A DNA stretch of 64,000 nucleotides. Origin: Flammulina velutipes. Lineage: Eukaryota; Basidiomycota; Agaricomycetes; Agaricales; Physalacriaceae. Below, one piece after another: positions 21,447 through 33,686 of the stretch. The notes beneath the pieces are model-generated. The model was given only the letters and a program-made list of their open reading frames with translations, was not told where the DNA came from and made no database searches. The translations under genes were made by a program, and so were the position numbers. How positions within the stretch are numbered: the first letter of the stretch is position 1; every line of letters starts with the position of its first letter. The DNA lies in contig CM022373.1 of the NCBI GenBank assembly GCA_011800155.1, positions 2,170,001 to 2,234,000 on the forward strand, read 5' to 3'.

Positions 21447-23562
21447 ATGGCACCTTCCACAGAAGTTCTGGTGGTGCGTATCTGTTCACTTCCTTCTTTC
21501 CCCTTTTTAACATCGCGTACAGGTTGGGGCAGGCCCCTCTGGTTTGGTTCTGGCCCTCGCGCTCGTCAAGAACGACATCTCCGTACGGATCATTGATAAG
21601 AATCCCGAACAACGCGTCGGACAACGGGGAGCAGGAATTATGGTGCGCGTTCTGGCCCTGCCATTATCGACGTCAGCGCTGACGATTTTGCAGCCTCGCA
21701 CGATGGAACTCCTGGAATTGCTGGGCATTGCGAAAACTGTCGAGGATCTGGCGGTCTCAACACCACTGGTAAAAACATACGAGCTTGAACGGGGATTCCA
21801 ATGCACTGGGATGTTTGACATGGCGCCATACACCGAAGCTACCCCTGCTTTTCCCTATGTACGTATCAAAAAACGCCTGCAGTGTTTTTATCTGACACGT
21901 CTCCAGCTCAATATTCTATGTCTTGGCCAGGATAAGCTAGAAGCCATCATGAGGCAAGAACTCGAGGAGAAATATAATACTCCTATCGAACTTGGAGTCG
22001 AGCTACTATCATTTGAGCAAGACGACCATGGCGTGAATGTGCGCTTGAAGAACGTTGACTCGGAAATTATCCAAGAGGAACAATACGCCTGGGTGCTGGG
22101 CACAGACGGGGCGCGAGGTATCGTCAGGAAGCTGCTGGGAATCTCGTTCGCCGGTGAAACGAACAATGTCGACAAAATTGTTGTCGGCGACGTAGAAGTG
22201 CATGGATTGGATCCTGAGGTGAGTCATGCATAGCCTAGTCCTCCCCGCTCCCCAGACATCTTATCTTTTTCTAGTTTTGGCACATGTGGGGCGACGCCAG
22301 CACAACCCTGTGCGTCAACTATTTGTCTCTTACACGACATGATTGTCTTATGTTCATCGATGCATCAGGGTTAGCCTCCGTCCAACGGAAGTCCCTACCC
22401 TCTTCAATTTCATCCTGGCTGGAAAGGACATTGACAATTCAATGGCTTCGGATCTAGATGGATTGAGGCGAACCTTCGCTCTGGCAACAGGACTCAATGA
22501 CGATGTCAAGTTTGGTGACATGCCTTGGGTGTCGAACTACAGGTACGGCAAGGAACGGTCTGCATATATCAAAGCTGACTGGGATCCAGACCAAATATCC
22601 GAATGGTGGACACCTTTGGACACGGGAGAGTTTATCTCGCCGGAGGTTTGTTATCTGCTTGACGCTGCTCTAAATCTTACAAATCTCCTCATGTTTAGAT
22701 TCTGCCCATGTTCATAGCTTCACAGGCGGCCAGGTAAGCATTGTCTGCCCCGCTGCAGTCCCATATACTTAATTGCTCGTAGGGAATGAACACGGGTATC
22801 CAAGATTCGTTCAATTTGGCGTGGAAGGTCGCATTAGTCCAGCAAGGGCTTTCGCCACCAACCCTACTCAAGTCTTACACTGTGGAACGTATCCCTGTTG
22901 TCGCAGAGATGTTGAGGCAAACCACGGCGTTACTCAACCAAACATTCGTCAAAAACGCACGGCCATCAGTGTGGGGCAGAGGAGGGAGTCTATTGCAGCT
23001 AGGTGTCAACTACCGCCGGAGCTCGATCGTTCTAGACGAGCAAGACTCCGACTCTGAGGATGACGAATTTCCGGAGGATGGACAGGACCGTTATCAACAT
23101 TTTTCCCACGAGGCTGCTGAAGCGGAACGCCTCTTACTCAAAGCTGGGGACAGAGCGCCTGACGCGCCAGCGCTGCTGGATCTTCGGCTTGAAGAGGGTG
23201 CGGTATCCACGACCAGCCGGTTATTTGATCATTTCGACTGCGCGTCCCATACGGTGTTGATATTTTCCGAGGACACATACCAGAGTTACGCCATGGTGAA
23301 GGAGGTGAATTCGTGGAGGCAGGGCGCGATTCGCACTATACAGATTATGAAGGCCGGAACTCATAAGGACTGCGGTCCTTTTTATACCGACTTGGCGCTG
23401 GAGGACACGATGGGGCACGCATATGACGCTTATTCGTTCGTGGAGGATTGCTTGACGGTTGTGGTTAGACCAGACGGCTTTATTGGCGCTATCGTGCAGG
23501 ACAGCATGGGATTACGAGATTACTTCCGAGGTGTTTTCTACCATAATTTGAGGTCGCCGTAG
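21447..23562 (+). CDS. FAD-dependent aromatic-ring monooxygenase (phenol 2-monooxygenase / PheA-TfdB type)
   Basis: Nine exons: 21447-21473, 21523-21642, 21694-21858, 21907-22218, 22275-22309, 22369-22542, 22590-22645, 22699-22733, 22783-23562; 567 aa. FAD-binding GAGPSG follows a 9-codon first exon. The DG motif is LGTDGARGIVRKLLG. The GD motif, AGDSAHVHSFTGGQGMNTG, is assembled only by joining exons 7, 8 and 9, a strong check on the small exons. The C-terminal thioredoxin-like domain of phenol hydroxylases follows (VRPDGFIG near the end). The predicted reaction is NAD(P)H-dependent hydroxylation of a phenolic ring; the substrate cannot be read off. No signal peptide. Confidence 0.92.
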
Positions 23563-24236
23563 TGTAGTTAAAAGTTGAAAAAGTACAACGTATTCTACTG
23601 TAGTGTAATAGGTACCATTCTGTACTGATTTTAATTATCCAAGCCTTAAGATCTCGAGACATTCGCGTTGAGTACCAGTAATGCAGATGATCCCAGTGTA
23701 GGACACCTGACAGGGAACGTGTATTGCGGGCTAAAATTCTGGGAGACAGCACGAACTTGAGGAAATATTATGGCAGACATATTGTAGCTTATATAGCCCT
23801 AAGGATACCTAGCTATACCCATCTACCAAGTAATCTCAATCACAGTCACAAGAATGTCACACCATTCTCGGTAGTCCTCGGTTCGCTGGTTCGCTTGCTC
23901 AGTTAAGCGCTCAGTTCAGAGTAGAAGTAATCTAACTGAGCGCTGCATTGAATTACATCAAGTACATTTATTTTCATGACCATGCGCATGCATTTCGTGG
24001 ATCTATAGAAATGGCCATCGTAATTTTCCATTCCAATTACTTCTTCCGTATGCATCTCCCATACACACACATTTATTAATTAGGAGTAAGCGGAAGAAGA
24101 ATTTCTGACAGAAACGCTCCAGTGCCCACTGAGCTAACGGATTACGAACGAGTGCAGGAATTACGTAAATATTTGGGCGGTGATTGCCATTTGTGGACGA
24201 CCTATTCTCACATCCGCTCATCACCGCTCATCCATC
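23563..24236. other. intergenic
   Basis: 674 bp between FAD monooxygenase and MOZART1; no coding or RNA signal seen. Confidence 0.45.
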
Positions 24237-24581
24237 ATGTCCTCAAAAGAGACGGACCGTATTAACGCTGCGCAACAAACCCTTGATAGTATGTCTATAA
24301 TATTGGCACGGTTATCACTCGTACTCAGGTAGGGCAAGTTTTGCATGAGATTTCACAGCTTCTGAACACGCAATTGGACCGGGAAACGCTCACGACGTGC
24401 GTGAGGATGATCGAAGGTGGCGTTAATCCTGAAGCGCTGGCAGTCAGTATGCTCTATAAAGTCGATGGTTGCAGCGGTGCTAAATGCTGTTTCCAAGGCT
24501 GTCATCCAGGAACTTCGTCGAGAAAACAGTAGTCCTTTGAATGGAGGCAATTCACGCCCCGGGTCGTCGTTAAACAATTGA
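24237..24581 (+). CDS. MZT1: mitotic-spindle organizing protein 1 (MOZART1)
   Basis: Small gamma-tubulin-complex subunit that recruits the complex to spindle-pole bodies. Exons 24237-24288, 24333-24442 and 24498-24581 give 81 aa. The conserved core is nearly complete: [18 protein letters not shown], then [15 protein letters not shown], joined across intron 2 to [10 protein letters not shown]. Intron 1 is 44 nt with an unusual acceptor (GGTAG, with another AG four bases upstream); the downstream AG is chosen because it keeps phase. The Ser/Asn-rich tail ([14 protein letters not shown]) is normal for the family. Confidence 0.92.
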
Positions 24582-25052
24582 CTGTTCGGCTGTCTAGTGA
24601 CTGAATGGACAGATGGTGAAACAATGAAACATGATATCGAATGAGCAGCTACTATTAGCTCAGATCAGATCATTACTTCGTCTTGGGACTATCGTATAGT
24701 ATTCGAACGGTTCTTAGAGTTATGGCATACAAATTATCTACGCTGCGTACGAGGCATACATTCTCTGTTGTAGCAATATAAAAGTTTCTGTGGCACTGTG
24801 GCAATTATGACGAGTGTGACCTTGTGGCTGACAGCAAAATGCCGGAGACGCGGCCGGTCCAATCCAAACAGAGTACTCGTTCCTCTCCTGCTCACGATCC
24901 TCCATTTTGTTTTTCTCATTGTTTACGACGACGACGACACTACGGTGTTCAACACCCGGCACGACGGCGACGCCATTGGGCTGCTACGAACGCATTAATC
25001 ACCACCCCCAGTGGCCGCCTTTTCGAATATCACGACGTTGCAACTGCATCCA
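24582..25052. other. intergenic
   Basis: 471 bp upstream of the Zds1-like gene. The frame of that gene stays open a little way upstream, but there is no earlier in-frame ATG before 25053. Confidence 0.45.
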
Positions 25053-27693
25053 ATGCAGCCTTCAGAATACGAAATACAGCGAGAAGTCGAGGCGTTGCGA
25101 GACATCAAGCGACGGTCGACGACGCCCGGGGCTTTGGCAATTGACCCAGATCTCCCCAATCCCACCTCGGCGTCGACGTCGCCAACGTCCGCGTATTGGT
25201 CAGGAGATGGCGATTCCTCCAGCGCCTCGCACGAGGACAGCTCAAGCTCTGGCCACAACAGCGTCACCGGCGGCGACGACAGCGCTGGAGACGACCCATT
25301 TCACCTCTTTTGGGTCCCTGCCAGTGTCCACCCAGAAATTGCCCCTGCTGAATTCCGTGCTTTCCTGAAGGAACATGCCAGAAGTCCTCCGCCGTCCGAG
25401 GGGTCTATGAGCAGGACCGGCTCACTCTCGTCGCTGTCTTCGACATCTTCGGGACTGGGTAGGAAACGCTCCATGCTCAGCAGGCAATATCGGCCATCAG
25501 AAAATGACGGTGTTGGGGAGCACGAAGAGACCATCGTACCACTGCGAAGGAGTGGAACAAGCCTTTACAAGCATGGCCCGCAACTCACTATCAGCGACTT
25601 GCAACGATTGGAGGAACTGGCAGAGGAAGCATCCGAGAGTGACGATCCCTCCAAATTGCGAAGTCTCTTGCGACGCAGTCTCAGCATGAACATGTCTCCA
25701 ACTGGTGAGTCCTGTCCAATCGTATAGATACGTTTATTAAATAATTGCAGCTATGGGCATGGACGGTATTGCGGATATTCCAGAAGATGTCGATGCGCCC
25801 ATTATTCTACCCCCTTCCAACCAAATCCTTCGTCGTGCCAATCGTACGAAAATCCGCAAGCCTGGATTGCCTGGCGATGGTGGTGGCCATCGCTTCGGAG
25901 CTAGTCGCCGTGGCGCGACACCTCGATCGGGGACGACACCCGTCAGCTTTACGGAGAAGCGAACTTCGAGTGACCGTTCTTCCAGCGACCACGGCGATGA
26001 TGCCTCCCCTGCACCTAACCGACGACGGACTTTCGACACGGATTCACAGCCCCGCCCTGAATCTTACAGCGATGAAGCGTTTATATTTGACGCCTACGTG
26101 CGAGAAGAGGAGGAGTCAGAAGAACAGCATGCTACACCCGTGGTCGTAACGGCCTCCCCTCCATCGTCTTCTCATATAGAGCTACCTCCCATCCAAACAG
26201 ATAGTCACACATCGCTGTTCGAAGCGCTTGAACCGGTGTTACATCATCCCCAGCCACAACGACTAGTCCCTCCTTCTCCAGAGCAACAAACATCCCGTAC
26301 ACCTTCTCCGAGCTCGGAGCCTATCATCTCCCCGTCACACTCTCCCGAAGCGACACCTGTACCAGGTACAGCCGTTCAACGTCCGCCCTCGCCGTCGTAC
26401 AGCCCTCCTCCACAGTCTCAAACCCAAGCCCAACGCAAGGAAAAAGACAAGAAAGGCCTGTTTGGCAAATGGGGTGCCGACAAGGGTGGCAAGAAGGGCT
26501 CGGCGAAAGAGAAGGAAAAGGAGAGTCGCGATCGCGCTGAAAAAGAATCCAAAGACTCTAGTTTCTTTGGCTCTCTGTTTGGTGGCAAGAAACACAAAGA
26601 GTCTGACGGTGCACACGTCGCTGTCCACGGTGGTCACTCTGGCCGCGAGGCTGCAGCTGCTTTGTTGGGTTCATCCAAATCCGCTAAAAACTATCAACCT
26701 CCTCCTTCGCCAGTTGGTAGCCCTGGGGTGAACAACTGGTCGCGGTACCCAATTCATGTGGAGCGTGCCATCTATCGGTTGAGCCACATCAAATTGGCGA
26801 ACCCCCGCCGACCGTTGTACGAACAGGTGCTGATCAGTAACTTGATGTTCTGGTATCTGGGCGTCATCAACAAGGCTCAAACGCCTACTTCACCGCCTGA
26901 TGGGCAGACAAATGCTGCAGGCGCAGGTGCAGGCGCGCAGACGGGAGGTCCGGAAGAGAGCGAGGCAGAAGAAAAGGATAGGTTGGAGAGGGAGAGACAA
27001 GAGAGGGAGAAAAAGGAGAGTGAGAGGTTGGCAAGGGAGCAAAAGGAGAAAGAGGCGGCCGAAGCTGCGAGGAAACGAGAATCGTCACCCAAACGAGGAC
27101 CTCTAACAAAGCCGGCTCCCATGAACAGTGGCCGACGAGCTGAGATGCCGGTGAAGGGGCCACAATACGATGTCCAGCATCGAGTTATGGAAGAAGAGTA
27201 TACTTTTGGGGGAGGGTACAATGGTTCACCTCAGGGACGGTCGAAAACACCACCTAGCTCGAAGGCGTATCAACAGTCACAAGATTCCAATGGTGCTGAC
27301 TACTATCGCTCTTCAGACCAGCAGCGTCTACCGCCCGGTGCGATGCAGCCTCTGGAGCAATCTTGGTCATCACCAAATCCCAAACCTGTCTCCCCACCGC
27401 CATCCTCTATCGGCAACAATAACCCACGACGTTCTCGTTCGCCGCCCCAGCCCAATCAGGGATATAACTCTTTCGATTCGGGGGATCGTAGTGGTGGTGG
27501 TGGCCGCCTACCCGGAAGGTCATTATCAGCTACGGCTGCACCCTCGCCCTCGCCTCCGCCATCTAACGGGAAGATCCGGAAAGGGCACAGTGCGTACGCT
27601 GGTGTTCCTTCATCCCAACGCTCTCAGCGGGATCCCAGCGAAGATGAAGATGTACCTCTTGCAGTCTGGCAACAGCAGCAGAGACGACGATGA
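25053..27693 (+). CDS. Zds1-type regulatory protein (Zds C-terminal domain)
   Basis: Zds proteins bind and regulate PP2A-Cdc55 in mitotic entry/exit and polarity. Exons 25053-25704 and 25751-27693 give 864 aa. An N-terminal segment (from about residue 86) reads HLFWVPASVHPEIAPAEFRAF, conserved in fungal Zds-like proteins. The Zds_C domain is at about 540-595: NNWSRYPIHVERAIYRLSH, then NPRRPLYEQVLISNLMFWYL. Most of the rest is low-complexity Ser/Pro/Lys/Glu sequence, including a Lys/Glu-rich putative coiled coil (about 615-660). Yeast Zds1 ends near the Zds_C domain; here about 270 residues of Ser/Pro/Gly-rich tail follow. Confidence 0.88.
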
Positions 27694-28133
27694 CAGAGAC
27701 GATTTCACGGACGGACAGACGATTAGCTGTGTAAGAGAAATGTATGTACGTTGGTTCAATGAATCCTTTGATATGTTGTCCTAATTACATCTGCCTTTTC
27801 TCCCCTAGTGCTATGGTCGTCCGCATTTAATATTCAACATGGATTTGGACATCGTCACCTGCAATTGCTCTGAAATTTCAACCGCAACATTTTATGGACG
27901 CTTCCTATTTCTTTTTACGCTTTGTACGACTCGGCTTAGGATTGGTTTTAAATCTGGACTACTTTACTCAATTTACAGTACTTACTGTTATTTATGCGCG
28001 CCACTCTAAAACTGCTCAAGATTGACGTATTTCAGGTGTGCATGGAAACCACTGTACATTGTCTCTTGCTTAGTCCAGGTCTAAATTACAACATTATGTA
28101 TCCATAACACACAACAAAAGAAGGGTACCGTAC
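27694..28133. other. convergent intergenic region
   Basis: 440 bp between the Zds1-like gene (+) and the carrier gene (-); 3' UTRs expected, nothing else seen. Confidence 0.45.
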
Positions 28134-29259
28134 TCATTCTGAGTATCCGTCATCTTCGTGGATCTTCGGCTTGATCAACTCTAACATTGTCGTTACCCTC
28201 TCGTAGACCGCAAACACGATAGCCTGTCCAGGCGCTACGCGCAACACTCTTGGTGTCAATCCCTTGTAGAAGGACTTGACACCCTCCGTCTTGTACATCT
28301 GCTCCCCAATGTACACGATTCGCTTAAACGCCGACATTCCAGGTTGTGCAGCACTCTTCTGTAAACGCGTCTTGATAGTGTCGATAGGTGCGTTGAAAAG
28401 CGGGCCCGTCGCGCCTGAAATGAAACCAATGGCCAATGTCTGATACGAAGGAAGATCGCCCTCCACAGTCGGCTGAAGCCTCGAAGCCAAGGCTTTTAGT
28501 TCTTGATACGCGGTGAAGTTGGCTCCTTGATTTGTTGCCTGTCTGAGAGCGGTGAGGGAAACACCTCGGTACAGCGCGCTGAAGCCTTCTTCGCGTATGA
28601 TGGAGTATGCGGTATGTGCGGCGTTACGGTATCGTGGAACGTCAAGAGGATCTGCGAGGGAATGTTGTTGAGCTTGAAGGCGGATCTTGACCACTTCCAT
28701 CGGTGTCACGACGAGCACAGCTTCAGTTGTTCCTGCAGCGAGACCGGCTGTGGTGGATTAGTTAGAAAGAGACGAGATAAAGGTGGTATGCACGCACACA
28801 GAAATATCCCACTGACGCTCGTCTTTCCCGTTTCCTTGTCCGCCATAAAATCCTTGTAGGCCTCGAAACTTGCGAAACGGATGGCCATCTTTGGTACGAT
28901 GCCCGACAGGACGGCGCCCAGACCCTTGTACAATGCTAGCGGTGTTTCACGCTTGGCGATGTACGCGCCAGTTGCAAAGAAGCCTCTCGGTTTTGTCTAA
29001 AGTGGCCGTGCTTCGATGAGTGCTAGTATAGGTTAAGAGGATCAAGTGTTCACTTACCCCGGGAACACTGCCTGACCTTGACAGCTGCATTCGCACCTTG
29101 ATGGTGTCCAGTGGTTGGCAAGTGAGCTGGATGAAAAACATGTTAGGCGGGAAGGATGTCCAGTCGAGCGAGACTCACTGCTTCACATGCGCCTGCGATA
29201 CCACCGGCCGTTATGTGAGTCGCAAATCCGACAGGTTTCTTGGAATTAGATCGCGACAT
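28134..29259 (-). CDS. SFC1: mitochondrial succinate/fumarate carrier
   Basis: Exons 29179-29259, 29058-29126, 28798-28996 and 28134-28747 give 320 aa (yeast Sfc1/Acr1 322). Three carrier repeats are visible, each with a P-x-[DE]-x2-[KR] signature: QPLDTIKVRMQ, TPMEVVKIRLQ and APIDTIKTRLQ. The third, preceded by GPLFN, is characteristic of the Sfc1 subfamily. It sits in the inner mitochondrial membrane and exchanges cytosolic succinate for fumarate, linking the glyoxylate cycle to mitochondria during growth on C2 compounds. The third donor is T|GTGCGT, chosen because it restores GIFLSGLAAGTTEA. Confidence 0.93.
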
Positions 29260-30245
29260 GGTTCAAGTCGAGGTAAAGCGGGGAGAGGACAAGGACGAGA
29301 TGTCCCGAGATTTATGGGAAGCCAAGGAGTTCCACTGACGGAGGAGCGTGAACAGATGACATAGGGGTCACATTGATTCCGCTTCGGTCTGCCGAGAAAA
29401 TCATGTGCTCCGGGTAATACTGGAGTTGGCGCACAATCCTGCGTGCGTCGTGCATGAAAAAGCCTTACTCCCTACCGCAAAGCGTCTAAAACCTGTGTCC
29501 GTGACTGACATTAATATCAAATGCTCAGCAATTTTTGCAGAGACAAGTCAAGGGAATACTCACACTGCATGATGTAAACCAGAAGCTTGAAGGGTGATAG
29601 AACCAAGATAGAACTAAAGAAAGTCATGGATGGCTCGGATACGTTGATTTCGACCAGTCGAGACTCCTCCAAAGTTGATGCAGTGAGCTGCCCTAAGTCT
29701 TAGTGGCCGGATAGTCATCGCGACGTGTCAAACTTGCGCAGGCATGAGCCATCTACTGAACCTGATGAATATTCACGAAATAATTTGACAGGATTGAACT
29801 AACCATTTGACTGTCGATGAGACATGGAGAGTGAAGAGATATCACAACTGACGAGACTACCTGTAGTAGGGTAATGGCACTAATATACGAGGCACATAAG
29901 CTTGCTGAATGCAGGCAAACAACAGAATTGTGCATACCATAGGATCGCGTTAAGAAAACGATGGTTTAGAGAGCGTTGAAATAAATAGATTTCATTGCGA
30001 TGGCACTTTTTCGTATTTGTGTTGGGGGATCGGAGAGGTCTAGCCGTGGGAAGAATGAGAGTAGCGACCCAAAAAACATAATGCAGGATGATTATGGTCA
30101 TTTCCACTGCACTGGAAGTTCTACAGCTTGGATGACCTTTTTGACATTTTATCCGCAGACCACAGAGTCATAAGTCGCCACCGTAACACGCGGTTTAGGT
30201 TGTCGAAAAGAATAGAGATTAAGCACGATGACACTATACAGATAT
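29260..30245. other. 986-bp gene-free stretch
   Basis: Lies between the carrier start and the eIF3g stop (both minus). Only short, motif-free open frames on either strand; no tRNA-like structure noticed. Confidence 0.5.
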
Positions 30246-31420
30246 CTATCTTCCCTCCGTCCGAGGCTCTAAAATTCTTGCGTTAGTGCGGAACATAGCA
30301 AGCGAGGTAATGCACTCACGACTCCATTGCACATTGAGGATCAAATTGTCATAACCCAACCCATGAATCTTCTCCATCGCCTTTTGTGCAACCGACCGCT
30401 CCTCGAACGAAATAAATGCAAAGCCTTTGCCAGCACCCGTCTCGCGGTCTCGGCCGACGTAGACACGAACAACTTTTCCGAATCTGCTGAAAAGCTCGCG
30501 AAGATCGTTTTCTTGTGTGTCCTCGCTGACATTCGTGACACGGAGGGTGGGTAGATCGTCGCGGTTTCCTGCGCCGCGCATGGAATCGCCTGGTCCACGT
30601 ACACCGCCGCGCATAGATGGCGGGACATATTTACCGCCTGGTGCAGCAGCAGTTGGCGCTGGGGCCTCGCCGGTACCCATGCCCATATCATCATCAGGTC
30701 CTCCACCTATATGGAAGGGAAATAAATTCAGAAAACAACAGAATAATATTTTGTACGCACCTGCAGTATCCAACGCGCCGAGTGTATCTTTGTAGGGACA
30801 TTTTGCGGTGAAATGATCGCCTTTACAAGTTCTGCAAGTGACCTTTCCTGCTCCTGACGTAGCGAGCTTCTTCTTGACGCTATCGTCTTTATCTGCCTCT
30901 GCCTCGTTCGTCTGTTATCATGTAAATATTAGCAAAATATGAATGATTGAAAACGCACCTTGTTCCCTACGCTTAGCTTCAAAGCAACGTTCTCTCCTAC
31001 TGTTGTCGTAGCACGATCAGGACCTGGCTTGCTTCCTCGCTCTGCACCAAACTTGGCCCATTTTTGACGTTGCGCGATCTGAGGGGCGACCGTTGCTTTT
31101 TGAAGAACTCGTCTTGTTTTCCTGGTCACCTGTAAAAACTCAATGCCAGTCAATTTCCAGTACATCGGATATGCGCACCTTGACTTTCTTTCCATCGTCG
31201 TTGATAACATATTCAATCACTGTCCGGACACCGTTCTCATCTATCGAATCGGAAATTTTCTGCGGGGTTTCTGAGGTCGCGATTTAATGCACTGATTGTT
31301 CTTTCCAGGTATTTTCGTACGCACCAAGTTCGTCGACGTCGTCTGCCCAAGATGTTTTAGCTCTGTAGAAGTTCAGCGACAATGCAGGTGTTCCTAAATC
31401 CAAGAAACGTACGCTGCCAT
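30246..31420 (-). CDS. TIF35: translation initiation factor eIF3 subunit G
   Basis: Exons 31413-31420, 31325-31362, 31179-31270, 30959-31129, 30761-30911, 30320-30706 and 30246-30268 give 289 aa, usual for eIF3g. The first exon is 8 nt (ATG plus five bases) and is needed to reach AKTSWADDVDEL, the conserved N-terminus. A middle CCHC zinc knuckle reads CRTCKGDHFTAKC. The C-terminal RRM has RNP2 (LRVTNVSED) and RNP1 (KGFAFISFE). The last exon supplies only QPRTEGR. eIF3g works in scanning and reinitiation within the cytosolic eIF3 complex. Confidence 0.93.
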
Positions 31421-31970
31421 GGTGGTGAGTAGTGAGTTAACGGGCACGGTGCCGGACTCCGGCACACGCACCACGTGGAATATTAAATCTCTCTTTTCAA
31501 CGTTCATTGAACTACGCTCTGCGAACGGTTGAACCTTGGCTAATTAATTCTAGCTTCATGGCAAAAAGAAATCTGAATGTACCCCTCAAATTGAACCTTC
31601 TCTCTCGATGCAATTGACGCTAACTAGGTCGTCCCTCAATACTTTCCGTGGCGCTGTTGCCTGCTGCCTCTCTACTTAACGGCTCGGCCTCTGAAGATCG
31701 TGGCGTGATTGGCTCGGCCATCGCCTCGGAGTTGGTACGTGCGCCGGTTCTCTGAGACATTGCTGACATCCCAATCTATAATTATCCTCTTCACACCTCT
31801 TTCCTGATCCATCACTTTCTTCTCCATAACTCTGTTCTTTCATCGGGCTTTGACAGTCTGAGTTGCCATCTTGCATCTTCGTTCAACATCTGTGGATATA
31901 CAAGACTCTGGAAGTCTTCTACACCGCCCGCTCAACACACCCCTCTTCCTCAGAACGAACGTTTTGCTAA
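31421..31970. other. divergent intergenic region
   Basis: 550 bp between eIF3g (-) and the kinase gene (+). A TATAAT-like element near 31777 precedes the + gene by about 190 bp; weak support only. Confidence 0.4.
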
Positions 31971-33686
31971 ATGGGTCGTTCTCTCTTTCTGCCCAACATG
32001 ACTGGCAAGACAATATGTGAAGGCCGCTTCGCTCTCACAAAAATCCTCGGGACTGGATCCTATGGAAAAGTCTATCGTGCCACATCTATCTCTAACTCGA
32101 ACAAAGGTACCCCTCTACGAGCTATCAAGTGCATGGCCGTTGCTGAGCAGGGCTCGCAAACGGCAATACTACAGGCTTCAGAAACCGAACTCCACGCTAG
32201 AGTTAGTGGACATTCGTCCATCGTTGCTCTTCACAAGATCTTCGTCGAGGACGAGCTCCTTTTCCTGGTTATGGACCTTTGCCCCGGCGGCAATATGTCC
32301 TCCTTGATTTCTAGCGGACATTTCTACCAGAAGGACGAAACTCTTAAAGCTGCGTTTATTCAGATTGTCGACGCCATTCAACATTGTCACCGCAATGGCG
32401 TTTATCATCGCGATATCAAGCCCGAGAATATCTTCTGCTCGGCGGATAAGACACGCTTCTTTCTGGGCGATTTTGGGTTGGCGACGACAAACACCATGTC
32501 GAGGCAGTTCCGTTGCGGTACGAAGCAGTTTATGAGTCCTGGTATGTTGGATATCTTCCCCGTCACATTTTACCAACTCACTCGATTCTCAGAATGTGCC
32601 GGGGACGAAAGGGATCTGTTTGGGTATTACTTGCCTGGCGCAAACGATATCTGGGCAATGGGCGTCTTGTTCATATGCGCTGTCACCAACCACTTCCCGT
32701 GGAGATTGGCTCATGACTCAGACGTCAGTTTTGTCCGGTTCTTGGAGGACAACAATCATCTTCACGTGTTGTTCCCATTGTCGGACGGATTCCATCAACT
32801 TGTCACTGGAATGTTCAGCCATGACCCAAAAAGTCGGACATCCCTCGCTGGCATCCGTTGTGCGCTTACCTCGATTACGACATTCTACCCAAAACCCAAT
32901 CGAGATGGACATATCGTTCCTACGAAGCTACCGAGTTGGCTTGAAGACTCGTCTGATAGTCTAAGCACCTCCTCAGGCCCTTCGTTAGTCAACCTAGAAT
33001 CGAAAGGTGACTGGGAGGGAGACAGTACCAGCACCGGGACGTGTTCCGAGGATTCGGGGGTTCCACCGATACCAATTTTGGTGGTCCAATCTGCTTCTCA
33101 GTCCTCTGCGTCAAGCGCTTTGGGGCCGATTACGCCACCGTCTGCTCCTCTCCTTCCTTCGACGCAGATTCCAGGCAAACTCGACGGCATAGGCTCGGGT
33201 GTCATGTTCCACCTCAATTCGCGGGCGGAAAATTCTGCGAAACCCGCCCCCCGACCCCGCGCCACCCCAACCAGCGAGTCGCCTGCCGAGGACCCCCAGG
33301 TTCCGCTTAGGCCAATTCAGACGGTCCAGTATATTTCCCAGCCCTCTGCTTCGAGCGCGCCGCCTCCTGTCCTGTCCCCGCTATCTCCTGGTTCTGTTCC
33401 TTCTGTTCCCAGCGAATTTGAAGGGATCGGCTCGGGGCTGATGTTCAACTTGATGTTGAGCAATGTCGTGTCTAGACCTGTTTCGAGCACGCCGTGTCCT
33501 GTGTTGACCCCACTATCTTCTGCTGCTGCTTCTATCCCCAGCGAATTTGAAGGGATTGGCTCGGGGTTGATGTTCAACTTGACGTTGAACCATGTCATAT
33601 CTAGACCTGTGGCTGCATTTTTACCTCGCGCGACGATGAGAGAGAAAACTACGAAGCGATTTGGGGACCACTGGCTGGTCCAGTAG
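31971..33686 (+). CDS. Ser/Thr protein kinase (Ran1/Pat1-like) with C-terminal repeats
   Basis: Exons 31971-32541 and 32593-33686 give 554 aa. The kinase domain has the Gly loop GTGSYG (27-32), Lys in AIK (53), the catalytic HRDIKPEN (146-153) and DFGLA (167-171). The activation segment ends GTKQFMSPE, split by the intron. The domain most resembles fungal Ran1/Pat1-type kinases, by overall motif spacing. After about residue 330 the protein is Ser/Pro-rich and carries three imperfect copies of a [DE]GIGSG-x-MF-[NH]L motif. The stop at 33684-33686 is immediately followed by a perfect donor (GTAAGT), so either the 3' UTR is spliced or the protein continues in further exons to 34008. Confidence 0.8.
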   Translation: MGRSLFLPNMTGKTICEGRFALTKILGTGSYGKVYRATSISNSNKGTPLRAIKCMAVAEQGSQTAILQASETELHARVSGHSSIVALHKIFVEDELLFLVMDLCPGGNMSSLISSGHFYQKDETLKAAFIQIVDAIQHCHRNGVYHRDIKPENIFCSADKTRFFLGDFGLATTNTMSRQFRCGTKQFMSPGMLDIFPVTFYQLTRFSECAGDERDLFGYYLPGANDIWAMGVLFICAVTNHFPWRLAHDSDVSFVRFLEDNNHLHVLFPLSDGFHQLVTGMFSHDPKSRTSLAGIRCALTSITTFYPKPNRDGHIVPTKLPSWLEDSSDSLSTSSGPSLVNLESKGDWEGDSTSTGTCSEDSGVPPIPILVVQSASQSSASSALGPITPPSAPLLPSTQIPGKLDGIGSGVMFHLNSRAENSAKPAPRPRATPTSESPAEDPQVPLRPIQTVQYISQPSASSAPPPVLSPLSPGSVPSVPSEFEGIGSGLMFNLMLSNVVSRPVSSTPCPVLTPLSSAAASIPSEFEGIGSGLMFNLTLNHVISRPVAAFLPRATMREKTTKRFGDHWLVQ

